64,000 nt of DNA, taken from Streptomyces sporangiiformans. GTDB taxonomy: Bacteria; Actinomycetota; Actinomycetes; Streptomycetales; Streptomycetaceae. Below the pieces are notes generated by a model that saw nothing but the letters and a program-made list of their open reading frames with translations, was not told where the DNA came from and did not search any database. The DNA lies in contig NZ_VCHX02000129.1 in the NCBI RefSeq assembly GCF_005768555.2, forward strand, positions 193,574 through 257,573, read 5' to 3'. Below are positions 51,504 through 60,584 of this stretch, piece after piece. A program made the position numbers and the translations under genes. Position 1 is the stretch's first letter; every line of letters begins with the position of its first letter.

Positions 51504-51846
51504 GCATTACTCCCCTGCGATGCGGCGACCAGGGGCATATGTCAAACACATACACAGGCCACCTTTCCGGACACGGAGAGGCGGAGTCTAGGGCTCCGCA
51601 GCCTACTTCGGCGAGGGCATGTCATGTCAGGGACCGTCATCGGTTCCGGATCGTGACACCTACGCGGATGCGAACGCGCGCACGACGCGCGGTGGGAAGC
51701 GGGCGGCCAGGGCCGGCGGGAGTGCCGCGGCGGGCCACAGGCCTGCCCGGCCCGGACGACGACCTCGCTTCTGTCGTCGTCCGACGGTGAACCGCAGCGG
51801 GCGCTTTGGAACCAGCCGTGCTGGTGAGGCAGTCTTTGCCGGTGTG
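51504..51846. other. Divergent region between PutP-like and TrkA-N genes
   Basis: 343 bases without a supported gene. The downstream frame is open through 51619-51846, but its predicted residues (Arg/Ala/Gly-rich) do not resemble a protein N-terminus. No clear operator is seen. Confidence 0.45.
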
Positions 51847-53904
51847 GTGAGCCTTCCGTATCAGAGTGCGTCCAGTGACGGGGCCGCGCACATGGTGGTG
51901 TGCGGGGACGATGCCTTGGCACACCGGTTATCGGCCGAATTGCGTGGGGTGTACGGGGAGCAGGTGACGCTGGTCGTGCCGTCCGACGAGCGGACCGTGC
52001 GGCCGCCGGTCGTCGGCCGGGCCCGGGCGTCGGCGCTGCTCGACCGGGTGTCGGCGGCGGTGACCTGGGCGGCCGGCAGCAACAGCAACAGCGGGGGTGG
52101 CGAGGCCTCAGCGGGGCGGGCCGACGGTGAAGAACCCCGGCCCGAACGGGTGTTGGAGGCCGGCGAACTGACCGAGGCCGTGCTCGCCGAGGCGGATGTC
52201 GAGCGGGCGGCCGCGCTGGCACTCGTGTACGACGACGACGAGACCAACATCCGCGCCGCGCTGACCGCACGCCGTCTCAACCCCCGGCTGCGCCTGGTCA
52301 TCCGGCTCTACAACCGCCGCCTGGGCCAGCACCTGGAGTCCCTCCTGGACCAGGCCTCGGCCCTCGCCATGGCCGGGACGGGAGCCGGGATCGGAGCGGG
52401 CGCAGGGTCCGGATCCGGGTCCGGGTCCGGCGACGCGTCCGACGAGTCCCGGTCGTCCGGTCTCTTCGACGCCTCCACCACTGTTCTCTCCGATGCCGAC
52501 ACCGCCGCGCCCGCACTGGCCGCGACCGCGGTGGCAGGGACCACCAAGGTCGTGCAGACGGAAGGGCTGATGCTGCGGGCCGCGGAACGGCCGCCCCAGA
52601 GCCCCGGACAGGCCGTCGACCCGGGCCTGTGCACCCTGGCCCTGCTCTCGGCGACGGCCAACGACCCGGCGGGCGCGGACGGTTCCGAGAGCAGCGGCGA
52701 GCACGGGCCCCAACTCCTGCCCGACGAACTCTCCGTGGCCGATGCGACCAGTCGCGGCAGCGTCGTCCTGGAAACGGTGTCGTATCCCGGTCCCACCCTC
52801 CCCACGGGCAGCGGCGTCCTGCCCACCGTGCCCTTCGGCACCCTGTTCTCCCGCCGCCTGCGCTGGTCGTTCGCCGGCCTGGTGGGCTGTGTGGTCGCGC
52901 TCGCGGTCGCCTCGATGATCACGACCGGCGACCATCCGCTGCACGCCACCTATCTGACCCTGCTCGATCTCTTCGCGATCAACGAGCCCGCGCTCGATGA
53001 CCCGCTCGGCCGTCAGATTCTGCAACTCCTCTCCGGTCTCGTCGGGTTGCTGCTCCTGCCCGTGCTGCTCGCCGCCGTCCTCGAAGCCCTCGGCACCTTC
53101 CGCAACGGATCCGCGCTGCGCCGGCCGCCCCGCGGGCTCTCCGGCCACGTCGTCCTGCTCGGACTCGGCAAGATCGGTACGCGAGTCCTCACGCGCCTGC
53201 GCGAACTCGGTACCCCGGTCGTGTGCGTCGAGGCGGACCCCGAGGCACGCGGACTCGCGACCGCGCGGCGGCTGCGCGTGCCCGTCATCCTCGGCGACGT
53301 GACGCAGGAGGGCGTCCTGGAAGCCGCCAAGATCCACCGGGCGCACGCACTGCTCGCCCTGACCAGCGCGGACACCACCAACCTCGAAGCCTCGCTGTAC
53401 GCCCGGACGGTGCGCCCCGATCTGCGCGTCGTCCTGCGGCTGTACGACGACGACTTCGCCACCGCCGTCTACCGCACCCTGCGCGCGGCCCACCCCTACG
53501 CGCTCACCCGCAGCCGCAGCGTCTCGCACCTGGCGGCGCCCGCCTTCGCCGGAGCGATGATGGGCCGGCAGATCCTGGGCGCGATACCCGTCGAGCGCCG
53601 CGTGCTGCTCTTCGCGGCTCTGGACGTCGCCGGGCACCCGCACCTGGACGGCCGTACGGTCGCCGAGGCGTTCCGCGCGGGTGCGTGGCGGGTCGTCGCG
53701 CTGGACACGACCGTCCCCGGTGAACGCCGGTCCGACCTCACCACCGAACCCGCGCCGGACACTCCCGAACGGCCACCTGGGCTGGTGTGGGACTTGCCTC
53801 CCAGCCGGGTACTGGGCCCCGGTGACCGGGTGGTCCTGGCCGCCACCCGCCGCGGCCTGGCGGAGCTGCTGGGGCGTCGGCGCCGGGAGCATACGGGCAC
53901 GTAG
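51847..53904 (+). CDS. TrkA-N/potassium-channel-like protein (contains a TTA codon)
   Basis: 685 residues. The N-terminal RCK-like domain starts MVVCGDDALAHRLSAEL. A Gly/Ser/Ala-rich linker (about 175-200, GAGSGSGSGSGDASDES) and a long variable stretch follow. Two TM helices lie near 338-360 and 390-412. A second NAD-binding RCK domain starts VVLLGLGKIGTRVLTRL. It probably gates or senses potassium with nucleotide binding. GTG 51847 is the likely start (51844 also possible). Codon 28 (51928-51930) is TTA, so expression may require bldA. Confidence 0.8.
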   Translation: MSLPYQSASSDGAAHMVVCGDDALAHRLSAELRGVYGEQVTLVVPSDERTVRPPVVGRARASALLDRVSAAVTWAAGSNSNSGGGEASAGRADGEEPRPERVLEAGELTEAVLAEADVERAAALALVYDDDETNIRAALTARRLNPRLRLVIRLYNRRLGQHLESLLDQASALAMAGTGAGIGAGAGSGSGSGSGDASDESRSSGLFDASTTVLSDADTAAPALAATAVAGTTKVVQTEGLMLRAAERPPQSPGQAVDPGLCTLALLSATANDPAGADGSESSGEHGPQLLPDELSVADATSRGSVVLETVSYPGPTLPTGSGVLPTVPFGTLFSRRLRWSFAGLVGCVVALAVASMITTGDHPLHATYLTLLDLFAINEPALDDPLGRQILQLLSGLVGLLLLPVLLAAVLEALGTFRNGSALRRPPRGLSGHVVLLGLGKIGTRVLTRLRELGTPVVCVEADPEARGLATARRLRVPVILGDVTQEGVLEAAKIHRAHALLALTSADTTNLEASLYARTVRPDLRVVLRLYDDDFATAVYRTLRAAHPYALTRSRSVSHLAAPAFAGAMMGRQILGAIPVERRVLLFAALDVAGHPHLDGRTVAEAFRAGAWRVVALDTTVPGERRSDLTTEPAPDTPERPPGLVWDLPPSRVLGPGDRVVLAATRRGLAELLGRRRREHTGT

Positions 53905-53922
53905 AGAGGTCGGGGACGGGGG

Positions 53923-53959
53923 GCACTTGGTGGAGCGTCAGTAACGCTCCACCAAGTGC
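53923..53959. terminator. Perfect 16-bp hairpin overlapping a stop codon
   Basis: GCACTTGGTGGAGCGT (53923-53938) pairs with 53944-53959 around CAGTA. It serves the TrkA-N gene on the plus strand. On the minus strand its right arm encodes the last residues (LVERY) of the NTF2-like protein, whose stop (53938-53940) falls in the loop. Confidence 0.85.
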
Positions 53960-54381
53960 TCCCGCCCCGCCGGAGGTTCGTACGGCTCGGGCCAGAAGTC
54001 CGTGACCGACAGGATGCGGCCCTCACCGTCCTCCGTGAAGAACGAGATGCCGTACATCTCCTCCAGGCCCACCGTGAAGTGGACCCAGGTGACCACGTGC
54101 CCGGGCTCGGCGACTATGCGCTCGATCCGCAGGCGCCAGTCGCCGGGATACTCCCGGTTGAACTGGACGTACTTCTCCCGCCCGCGGATGCGCTCGCGCG
54201 TCTGGGACAGGGTGTAGACCACGTCCTCCGCGAGCGTGTCCGCGAAGGCCGCCCAGTCACGGGCCTCGGCCGCGGCCCAGTACCGCTCGACCGTCTTGCG
54301 CAGTTCCACTGATTGATGGGATTTGTCCGCTTCTGATGATCGCGAGTTGTCCGCTGCCGTCGGATCGGTCAGTGAAGTCAT
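53938..54381 (-). CDS. NTF2/SnoaL-like protein
   Basis: 147 residues. Cone-shaped alpha+beta fold of the SnoaL-like group: helix VERYWAAAEARDWAAFADTL, strand VVYTLSQTRERIRGREKYVQ, later HVVTWVHFTVGLEEMYGISF. These proteins are cyclases, isomerases or stress-related binding proteins; its own role is unknown. ATG 54381 fits domain length. Its 3' end is shared with the terminator hairpin. Confidence 0.82.
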   Translation of the reverse strand: MTSLTDPTAADNSRSSEADKSHQSVELRKTVERYWAAAEARDWAAFADTLAEDVVYTLSQTRERIRGREKYVQFNREYPGDWRLRIERIVAEPGHVVTWVHFTVGLEEMYGISFFTEDGEGRILSVTDFWPEPYEPPAGREHLVERY

Positions 54382-54491
54382 GCCGCGATGATGCCGTCCG
54401 CCACTGACAACCGGATCTGACCTGCGAAGACAGAAACCCGGTTGCCGACGGACGGCGGCGGACGGCTGCGCCCGGGAGTCGCGCGGAGAAG

Positions 54492-54500
54492 TTATCCACA
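54492..54500. promoter_or_regulatory. DnaA-box-like nonamer TTATCCACA
   Basis: It lies 51 bases upstream of the S9 peptidase start, in the same GTTATCCACAG context as at 5370-5380. Confidence 0.35.
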
Positions 54501-54551
54501 GGCTGGGGACCTCGTCGGCACGTTGTCGTCCCGGGCGGGCAGTATGGGGCC

Positions 54552-56423
54552 ATGACTGTGAGCAACGGGGCCATCCCGGACGACGTGACCACCCCACACG
54601 AGAGCACTCCCCCGCATCCGTACGACGAGACCATGCCGGACTGGGAGAAGCGCTTTCGGGCGCCGCGGGTGTCCCTGCCCGACTGGGCGGAGGACGCACC
54701 GCACCGCTCCCTCTTCGTGTCCAACGCGACGGGGACGTACGAGTTGTACGCGTGGGATCGCGCGACGGGCGCTCAGCGGCAGGTCACGGACCGGCCCAAC
54801 GGCACGACGGACGGAGTGCTGTCTCCCGACGGCGAGTGGGTCTGGTGGTTCGACGACAAGGACGGCGACGAGTTCGGGATCTGGAGGCGCCAGCCCTTCG
54901 CGGGGGGCGACGCCTCGGCCGGCCCCGACGAGGCCGCGGCTCCCGGTCTCGCCCCGTCCTATCCCGCCGGGCTCGCGCTCGCCCGGGACGGGCGTACGGC
55001 GATCGTCGGACGGTCGACCGACGAGGACGGTACGACGCTCTTCGTCACCCGGACCGGTGAGGATCCCGTGGAGATCTACCGGCACCGGGAGTCGGCCGGC
55101 GTCGGCGATCTCTCGCACGACGGGTCGCTGATCGCGATCGAGCACACCGAGCACGGCGACGCGATGCATTCGGCGCTGCGAGTGCTGCGCATGGACGGTT
55201 CGACGGTCGCCGAGCTGGACGACACAAAGGGTGGCACGGTCGAACTGGGCCTGGAGGTGCTGGGCTTCGCTCCGGTCGACGGTGACACGCGCCTGCTCGT
55301 CGGGCACCAGCGGCGAGGGCGCTGGGAGCCGATGGTGTGGGACGTGGCGTCCGGCGAGGAGACGGACCTGGCGCTGACCGAGGAGCTGTCGGGCGACCTG
55401 AGCGCCGAGTGGTATCCGGACGGCTCCGCGCTGCTCGTCGCGCACAGCTACGAGGCGCGCAGCGAGCTGTGGCGGTACGACCTCACGTCCCGTCGGCTGG
55501 AGCGGATCCGCACGCCGAAGGGCACGGTGTCGGGGGCGACGGCCCGCCCGGACGGCACCGTGGAGTACCTGTGGTCGTCGGCGGCCGAGCCCTCGGTGAT
55601 CCGCTCGACCTCGGGCCAGGTCGTCCTCGAGCCGCCCGGTATGAAGTCGCCCGGGTCGGTGCCGGTCGAGGACGTGTGGGTGACGGGTCCGGGTGGCTCC
55701 ATCCACGCCCTCGTCCAGCGGCCGGAGGGAGAGGGTCCCTTCCCCACCGTCTTCGACATCCACGGCGGCCCGACCTGGCACGACAGCGACTCCTTCGCGG
55801 CGGGCCCGGCCGCGTGGGTGGACCACGGGTACATGGTGATCCGGATCAACTACCGCGGATCGACCGGATACGGGCGGGAGTGGACGGACGCGCTCAAGCA
55901 CCGCGTCGGCCTGATCGAGCTGGAGGACATCGCGGCCGTCCGGGAGTGGGCGGTGACCTCCGGTGGCGCCGACCCCGACCGGCTGATCCTCACCGGCGGC
56001 TCCTGGGGCGGATATCTCACCCTCCTCGGCCTCGGCACACAGCCGGACCTGTGGTCCCTCGGCATCGCGGCGGTCCCGGTCGCGGACTACGTCACGGCGT
56101 ACCACGACGAGATGGAGGCCCTGAAGGCGATGGACCGCACGCTCCTCGGCGGCACGCCGGAGGAGGTCCCGGAGCGCTTCGAGGCGTCGTCCCCGCTGAC
56201 GTACGTCGACGCGGTCAAGGTCCCCGTCCACATCTCCGCCGGTGTCAACGACCCCCGCTGCCCCATCCGTCAGGTCGAGAACTACGTGACCCGGCTCGCC
56301 GCCCGCGGCGCGGTCCACGAGGTGTACCGCTATGACGCGGGGCACGGATCACTGGTCGTGGACGAGCGGATCAAGCAGGTACGGCTGGAGCTGGACTTCG
56401 CGGCCAGACACCTGGGGAAGTGA
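54552..56423 (+). CDS. S9 family serine peptidase (prolyl-oligopeptidase type)
   Basis: 623 residues. A beta-propeller of weak WD/PD40-like blades (45-370) shields a C-terminal alpha/beta hydrolase. The nucleophile serine is in TGGSWGGYLTLL (about 484), the aspartate in GVNDPRCP (about 566) and the histidine in DAGHGSLV (about 597). The conserved DIHGGPTW oxyanion strand and the VIRINYRGSTGYG loop are typical of acylaminoacyl-peptidases. No signal peptide, so cytoplasmic. Confidence 0.92.
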   Translation: MTVSNGAIPDDVTTPHESTPPHPYDETMPDWEKRFRAPRVSLPDWAEDAPHRSLFVSNATGTYELYAWDRATGAQRQVTDRPNGTTDGVLSPDGEWVWWFDDKDGDEFGIWRRQPFAGGDASAGPDEAAAPGLAPSYPAGLALARDGRTAIVGRSTDEDGTTLFVTRTGEDPVEIYRHRESAGVGDLSHDGSLIAIEHTEHGDAMHSALRVLRMDGSTVAELDDTKGGTVELGLEVLGFAPVDGDTRLLVGHQRRGRWEPMVWDVASGEETDLALTEELSGDLSAEWYPDGSALLVAHSYEARSELWRYDLTSRRLERIRTPKGTVSGATARPDGTVEYLWSSAAEPSVIRSTSGQVVLEPPGMKSPGSVPVEDVWVTGPGGSIHALVQRPEGEGPFPTVFDIHGGPTWHDSDSFAAGPAAWVDHGYMVIRINYRGSTGYGREWTDALKHRVGLIELEDIAAVREWAVTSGGADPDRLILTGGSWGGYLTLLGLGTQPDLWSLGIAAVPVADYVTAYHDEMEALKAMDRTLLGGTPEEVPERFEASSPLTYVDAVKVPVHISAGVNDPRCPIRQVENYVTRLAARGAVHEVYRYDAGHGSLVVDERIKQVRLELDFAARHLGK

Positions 56424-56481
56424 CAGCGCCCAGGGCACCCCTCGGCCAAGCCCCCGGCAACGGCCCCGTACCGTGGAGGTT

Positions 56482-57297
56482 GTGTACCGGTTCCTGCTGA
56501 CGCCCCGCTGGTGGGGGATCAACGTCTTCGTGCTGCTGGCCATCCCCTTCTGCGTCTTCATGGGGTCATGGCAGTTGGGGCGGTTCGAGGACCGCGTCGC
56601 GGATCACCGCGCGGCGAACGAGCAGGTGTCATCGAGCAAACGGGAAGCGGCCCGGCCCCTCGCCGAGCTGCTGCCCGTGGACAAGAAGACGTCGGGCAAG
56701 CAGACCACGGCGACGGGCCGCTACGGGAAGCAGTTGCTCGTGCCGGACCGGGAGCTGGACGGCAAGCGCGGCTACTACGTCGTGACGATGCTGCGTACCG
56801 ACGGCGGCAAGGCGCTGCCCGTGGTCCGGGGCTGGCTGCCCGGTGACGCCGACGCAGCGAAGGCCCCGGCCGCTCCGGCCGGCGAGGTCACCGTGACGGG
56901 CGCGCTGCAGGCGTCCGAGAGCCCCGGCTCGAACGGCGTGAGCGCGGCCGGGGGTCTCCCCGCCGGCCAGACGGGCGCGATCAGCGCGGCGTCGCTGGTG
57001 AACCTCGTGCCGTACGACGTGTACGACGCCTGGGTCACGCTCACCAAGGCCGACTCGGGGATGAAGGCGGTACCCGCGACGGCACCGCAGGACACGGGCC
57101 TGGACCTGAAGGCGTTCCAGAACCTCGGCTACACCGGCGAGTGGTTCGTCTTCGCGGGCTTCGTGGTCTTCATGTGGTTCAGGCTGCTGCGCCGGGAGGT
57201 GGAGTTCGCCCGGGACACGGAACTCGGCCTTGCCGAGGAGCCGGCCGGCGAACCCACCCATGAGCCCGCCGACGAGCCCGCCGCCGCCGGTCACTGA
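56482..57297 (+). CDS. SURF1-family protein
   Basis: 271 residues, an assembly factor for cytochrome c oxidase in the membrane. The N-terminal TM follows VYRFLLTPRWWGINVFVLLA and contains MGSWQLGRFEDR. A second TM lies near 220-240 (WFVFAGFVVFMWFRLLRR). Between them is the periplasmic domain with VVTMLRTDGGKALPVVRGWL. GTG 56482 matches the family start; GTG 56473 is also in frame. Its last 7 bases overlap the convergent anti-sigma-like gene. Confidence 0.88.
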   Translation: MYRFLLTPRWWGINVFVLLAIPFCVFMGSWQLGRFEDRVADHRAANEQVSSSKREAARPLAELLPVDKKTSGKQTTATGRYGKQLLVPDRELDGKRGYYVVTMLRTDGGKALPVVRGWLPGDADAAKAPAAPAGEVTVTGALQASESPGSNGVSAAGGLPAGQTGAISAASLVNLVPYDVYDAWVTLTKADSGMKAVPATAPQDTGLDLKAFQNLGYTGEWFVFAGFVVFMWFRLLRREVEFARDTELGLAEEPAGEPTHEPADEPAAAGH

Positions 57298-58478
57298 CCA
57301 GCCAACACCCCGGTCTTGTACACCGTCCCCGCACAGGCGTTGGACACGTTCGCCGAAGCCGTGGGGCCGCCGCCCTCCGCCGTGTTCGACACCACGACGC
57401 TGCCGTCCTGGACGCCACCCTCGGTCGCGAGCTGCGGGGCTGTGCCGCTGGTGCCCTCCGAGGACGTACCGCCGCTGTCGCCGCCGGTGGTCGGGGCGGT
57501 GGGCGTCGGCTGGGGCGACGAGGGGTCGTCAGGGGTGGTCGGACAGGTCTCCGACGGCACCCAGGCGAACTGCACCTGATACGCCGTCCCCGGCTGGAGG
57601 ATCATCGAGGCGAGTTCCGTCGACGGGTCGGGCAGTCCGGTCGCCGCGTCGCCCGCGGTGTGCTGGACCACCTGGATCTTGGACGCGTCCGCCGCGCCCT
57701 GCGGGGCCGCGGTCACGGAGCCCGCACTGGTGACCGTGCAGCTGACGCCGGAGACGTTGGAGATCCGGAACGTGCCGTAGACGGCGCCGCCGGCGTCCGC
57801 CGAGCCGACGGTCGCCGCGTTGCTCAGCTGCGCGGCCGTACAGGCGGGCGTGTTCGCGGCCGAGGGGGTCGGCTGCACGCCGCCGGTGGCCCCGCTGCTC
57901 TCTCCCTTGCCCTTGCCGGGTGTCTCCTTCTTGTCGTCCTTGTCCTTCTCCTTGGACTTGTCCGACGTGTCACCGGAGCTGGCCTGGCCGCCGCCACCGC
58001 TCTTGCCCTGGGTCGAGCCCTGGGTATGCGTGCCGTGGCCCGCGATGGAGGGGTCGGCGTCGGATCCGGAGGAGTTCGAGACGTGCACGAGGGCCGGAAT
58101 CGCCGTACCGATGAAGAGCGCGGCGGCCGCCATGCCGACGACGGCCTGGCGCTTGCGCGCCCGCCGGGCCGGCACGGCGCGCCGCAGATGCTCCAGAGTG
58201 CCGTCGGCGGGCTCGATCTCCTGCACGGACTGGTGCAGCAGTCTGCGCAGCGCCAGCTCGTCGGACTCGAGTCCGAGGCCCTCCAGGCCTGCGTTCTCCG
58301 ACTTCTCCGGTCCCGGATTGTGCGGGGGGCCGTGGTTCACAGTTCCGTTCCCAGCGTGCTGGTCATGCGCGTAGTCGTGCTCGTGCTCATGGTCGTGCTC
58401 GTGCTCATGGTCGTGCTGGTGCTCGTCGCGCGTGTTGTCGCGCTCGTACTCGTTCTCGTCGCGCTCGTGCCCGCTCAT
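57291..58478 (-). CDS. Membrane protein with His/Asp/Glu-rich tail, likely anti-sigma partner of the SigE-family factor
   Basis: 395 residues. The N-terminus (about 19-42) is His/Asp/Glu-rich (HDHEHEHDHEHEHDY), a possible metal-binding tract. A short helical block (75-105) is followed by a TM helix (about 110-132). An extracytoplasmic Ser/Gly/Lys-rich linker and a beta-rich domain (230-395) like DUF4232-type modules end the protein. It overlaps the sigma-factor gene by 4 bases, so a role in controlling that sigma factor is inferred. No zinc-binding anti-sigma HxxxCxxC motif is present. Confidence 0.7.
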   Translation of the reverse strand: MSGHERDENEYERDNTRDEHQHDHEHEHDHEHEHDYAHDQHAGNGTVNHGPPHNPGPEKSENAGLEGLGLESDELALRRLLHQSVQEIEPADGTLEHLRRAVPARRARKRQAVVGMAAAALFIGTAIPALVHVSNSSGSDADPSIAGHGTHTQGSTQGKSGGGGQASSGDTSDKSKEKDKDDKKETPGKGKGESSGATGGVQPTPSAANTPACTAAQLSNAATVGSADAGGAVYGTFRISNVSGVSCTVTSAGSVTAAPQGAADASKIQVVQHTAGDAATGLPDPSTELASMILQPGTAYQVQFAWVPSETCPTTPDDPSSPQPTPTAPTTGGDSGGTSSEGTSGTAPQLATEGGVQDGSVVVSNTAEGGGPTASANVSNACAGTVYKTGVLAGQ

Positions 58479-59137
58479 GCCGGCGCCCCCATGGCGACGC
58501 GCAGGGCCGCGATGCCGCGCGAGCCGTAGGCCTTCACCGAGCCCAGCGATATGCCGAGCGTCTCGGCGACCTGGGCCTCGGTCATGTCCGCGAAGTAGCG
58601 CAGGACGAGGACCTCGCGCTGGCGGCGCTGGAGCCCCTTCATGGCTTTGATCAGGGCGTCGCGCTCCAGCTGGTCGTACGCGCCCTCCTCAGCGCTCGCC
58701 ATGTCGGGCATCGGCTTCGTGAGGAGCTTCAGACCGAGGATGCGGCGCCGGAGGGCCGACCGCGAGAGATTGACGACGGTCTGGCGCAGATACGCCAGCG
58801 TCTTCTCCGGGTCGCGCACGCGCTTGCGCGCCGAGTGCACCCGGATGAAGGCCTCCTGCACGACGTCCTCGCAGGAGGCGGTGTCGTCGAGGAGGAGTGC
58901 CGCGAGGCCCAGGAGCGAGCGGTAGTGGGCGCGGTAGGTCTCGGTGAGATGGTCGACGGTGGTTCCCGCGGCCATGATGTCGTCAGCGCCCTCGCGCTGA
59001 TTCGGTATGCGGGCGGGCCGCGCTGCGGGCATGGGCGCGATCACCGGCATGCCGCCGGACGCGCCGGGCATGCGGGGTCGGCGGGGCGGACGCAGGGCTG
59101 TGCCGCGCGTCGCCGTGAATTCGAGTACCTCTGCCAC
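58475..59137 (-). CDS. SigE-family (SigE70) RNA polymerase sigma factor
   Basis: 220 residues. Region 2 reads YRSLLGLAALLLDDTASCED ... VVQEAFIRVHSARKRV. Region 4 is LQRRQREVLVLRYFADMTEA ... GISLGSVKAYGSRGIAALRV. The N-terminal 55 residues before the sigma domains are an extension. It is a member of the ECF-like group typical of actinobacteria. The next gene is a TM protein overlapping by 4 bases. Confidence 0.88.
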   Translation of the reverse strand: MAEVLEFTATRGTALRPPRRPRMPGASGGMPVIAPMPAARPARIPNQREGADDIMAAGTTVDHLTETYRAHYRSLLGLAALLLDDTASCEDVVQEAFIRVHSARKRVRDPEKTLAYLRQTVVNLSRSALRRRILGLKLLTKPMPDMASAEEGAYDQLERDALIKAMKGLQRRQREVLVLRYFADMTEAQVAETLGISLGSVKAYGSRGIAALRVAMGAPA

Positions 59138-59531
59138 GCCTGTTGGACATGTATCCCCCCATCAGGGTTGTACGCGACAGGCATCACTTTTGCGTCAGAC
59201 CGCACACCTGCGTCAGACAGCGCGCGCGACCGCGTGCCTGACCGTGCGTCAAATGCCGTCATGCGTACCAGCTCATCCCTTATGCCCCATGTCGCCGTGG
59301 CGTCCGAACGCCCCCTGAAGGGCGTCCGCAAAGACGCTCCCCGCCCTCCGCATGGTTGCGGAGAACGGGGAGCAAAATCGTCGAACGTCAGAGGCGTCGA
59401 TTCAAGTGGTCCGGACCTGCGATCGGACCACAGAACTCACACAGATCCTACAAACGATTCAGATCGGGGCCAGAAAATTTCCCCCTTCCGGCCCACATCG
59501 CCTCAGAAAGGACCGTTTTCACACCCGGCGG
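59138..59531. other. Gap between asd and the sigma-factor gene
   Basis: 394 bases without a gene, both flanking genes on the minus strand. It holds the hairpin listed at 59337-59372, a smaller stem ACGCCC/GGGCGT near 59318-59335, and the sigma-factor promoter, which I cannot place. Confidence 0.5.
59337..59372 (-). terminator. Terminator of the ask-asd operon
   Basis: CTCCCCG and CTCCGC (59337-59351) pair with GCGGAG and CGGGGAG (59358-59372), a stem with one 2-base internal loop, 160 bases past the asd stop. Confidence 0.6.
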
Positions 59532-60584
59532 CTACGCGAACTCCTCCGCCACCAACTCCGCGATCTGCGCCGTGTTCAGCGCGGCACCCTTGCGCAGGTT
59601 GTCCCCGCACACGAAGAGTTCGAGCGCCGTCGGATCGTCGAGCGCCCGCCGTACGCGCCCGACCCAGGTGGGATCCGTGCCCACCACGTCGACCGGCGTC
59701 GGGAACTCCCCCGCGGCCGGATCGTCGACGAGCACGACCCCGGGCGCCGTGGCGAGGATCTCGCGGGCCCGGTCGACGGTGACCTCACGTTCGAAGCGGG
59801 CATGGACGGTCAGCGAGTGCGTGGTGACGACGGGCACGCGGACGCAGGTGACGGCGACCCGCAGGTCCGGCAGCCCGAGGATCTTGCGGGACTCGTCCCG
59901 CACCTTCATCTCCTCCGAGGACCAGCCGTCCTCCCGCGGAGTCCCGGCCCACGGCACCACATTGAGCGCCACCGGCTCCGGGAACGGCCCGGTGTTGTCC
60001 CCCACGGCCCGGCGTACGTCACCGGGGGTGGTCCCCAGCTCCGTACCCGCGACCAGCGACAGCTGCTGCCGCAAGGTCTCCACGCCCCGGCGCCCGGCCC
60101 CGCTCACCGCCTGGTACGAGGACACCACCAGCTCGCGCAGCCCGAACTCGGCGTGCAACGCGCCCAGGGCCACGATCATGGAGAGAGTGGTGCAGTTGGG
60201 GTTGGAGACGATGCCGCGCGGCCGGACGCGGGCGGTGTGCGGATTGACCTCCGGCACGACCAGCGGCACTTCGGGGTCCATCCGGAAGACTCCGGAGTTG
60301 TCGATCACGACCACGCCCTTGGACGCGGCGATCGGTGCCCACCGCTCGGCCACTTCGTCCGGCACGTCGAACATGGCGACGTCCACGCCGTCGAAGGCGG
60401 CCTCGGTCAGGGGCACGACCTCGACCTCCTCGCCGCGCAGGGCCAGCTTGCGGCCGGCCGAGCGCGGCGAGGCGATCAGGCGGATCTCGCCCCAGATGTC
60501 CGCGCGCTGGGACAGGATCTGGAGCATGACCGTGCCGACGGCTCCGGTCGCTCCCACGACCGCGAGCGTCGGTCGTCCGGTCAT
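59532..60584 (-). CDS. asd: Aspartate-semialdehyde dehydrogenase
   Basis: 350 residues. It reduces aspartyl-4-phosphate to the semialdehyde, the branch point to lysine, threonine, methionine and diaminopimelate. The NADP loop is VVGATGAVGTVMLQIL, the catalytic cysteine is in VSNPNCTTLSMIVALG (about 130) and the histidine in VVTTHSLTVH. Its start overlaps the ask stop by 4 bases, the classic ask-asd operon. Confidence 0.95.
   Translation of the reverse strand: MTGRPTLAVVGATGAVGTVMLQILSQRADIWGEIRLIASPRSAGRKLALRGEEVEVVPLTEAAFDGVDVAMFDVPDEVAERWAPIAASKGVVVIDNSGVFRMDPEVPLVVPEVNPHTARVRPRGIVSNPNCTTLSMIVALGALHAEFGLRELVVSSYQAVSGAGRRGVETLRQQLSLVAGTELGTTPGDVRRAVGDNTGPFPEPVALNVVPWAGTPREDGWSSEEMKVRDESRKILGLPDLRVAVTCVRVPVVTTHSLTVHARFEREVTVDRAREILATAPGVVLVDDPAAGEFPTPVDVVGTDPTWVGRVRRALDDPTALELFVCGDNLRKGAALNTAQIAELVAEEFA

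Noticed and set aside
49917..51656. 579-codon plus-strand frame opposite the PutP-like symporter
   Set aside because: Antisense shadow of a gene with clear SSS-family signatures.
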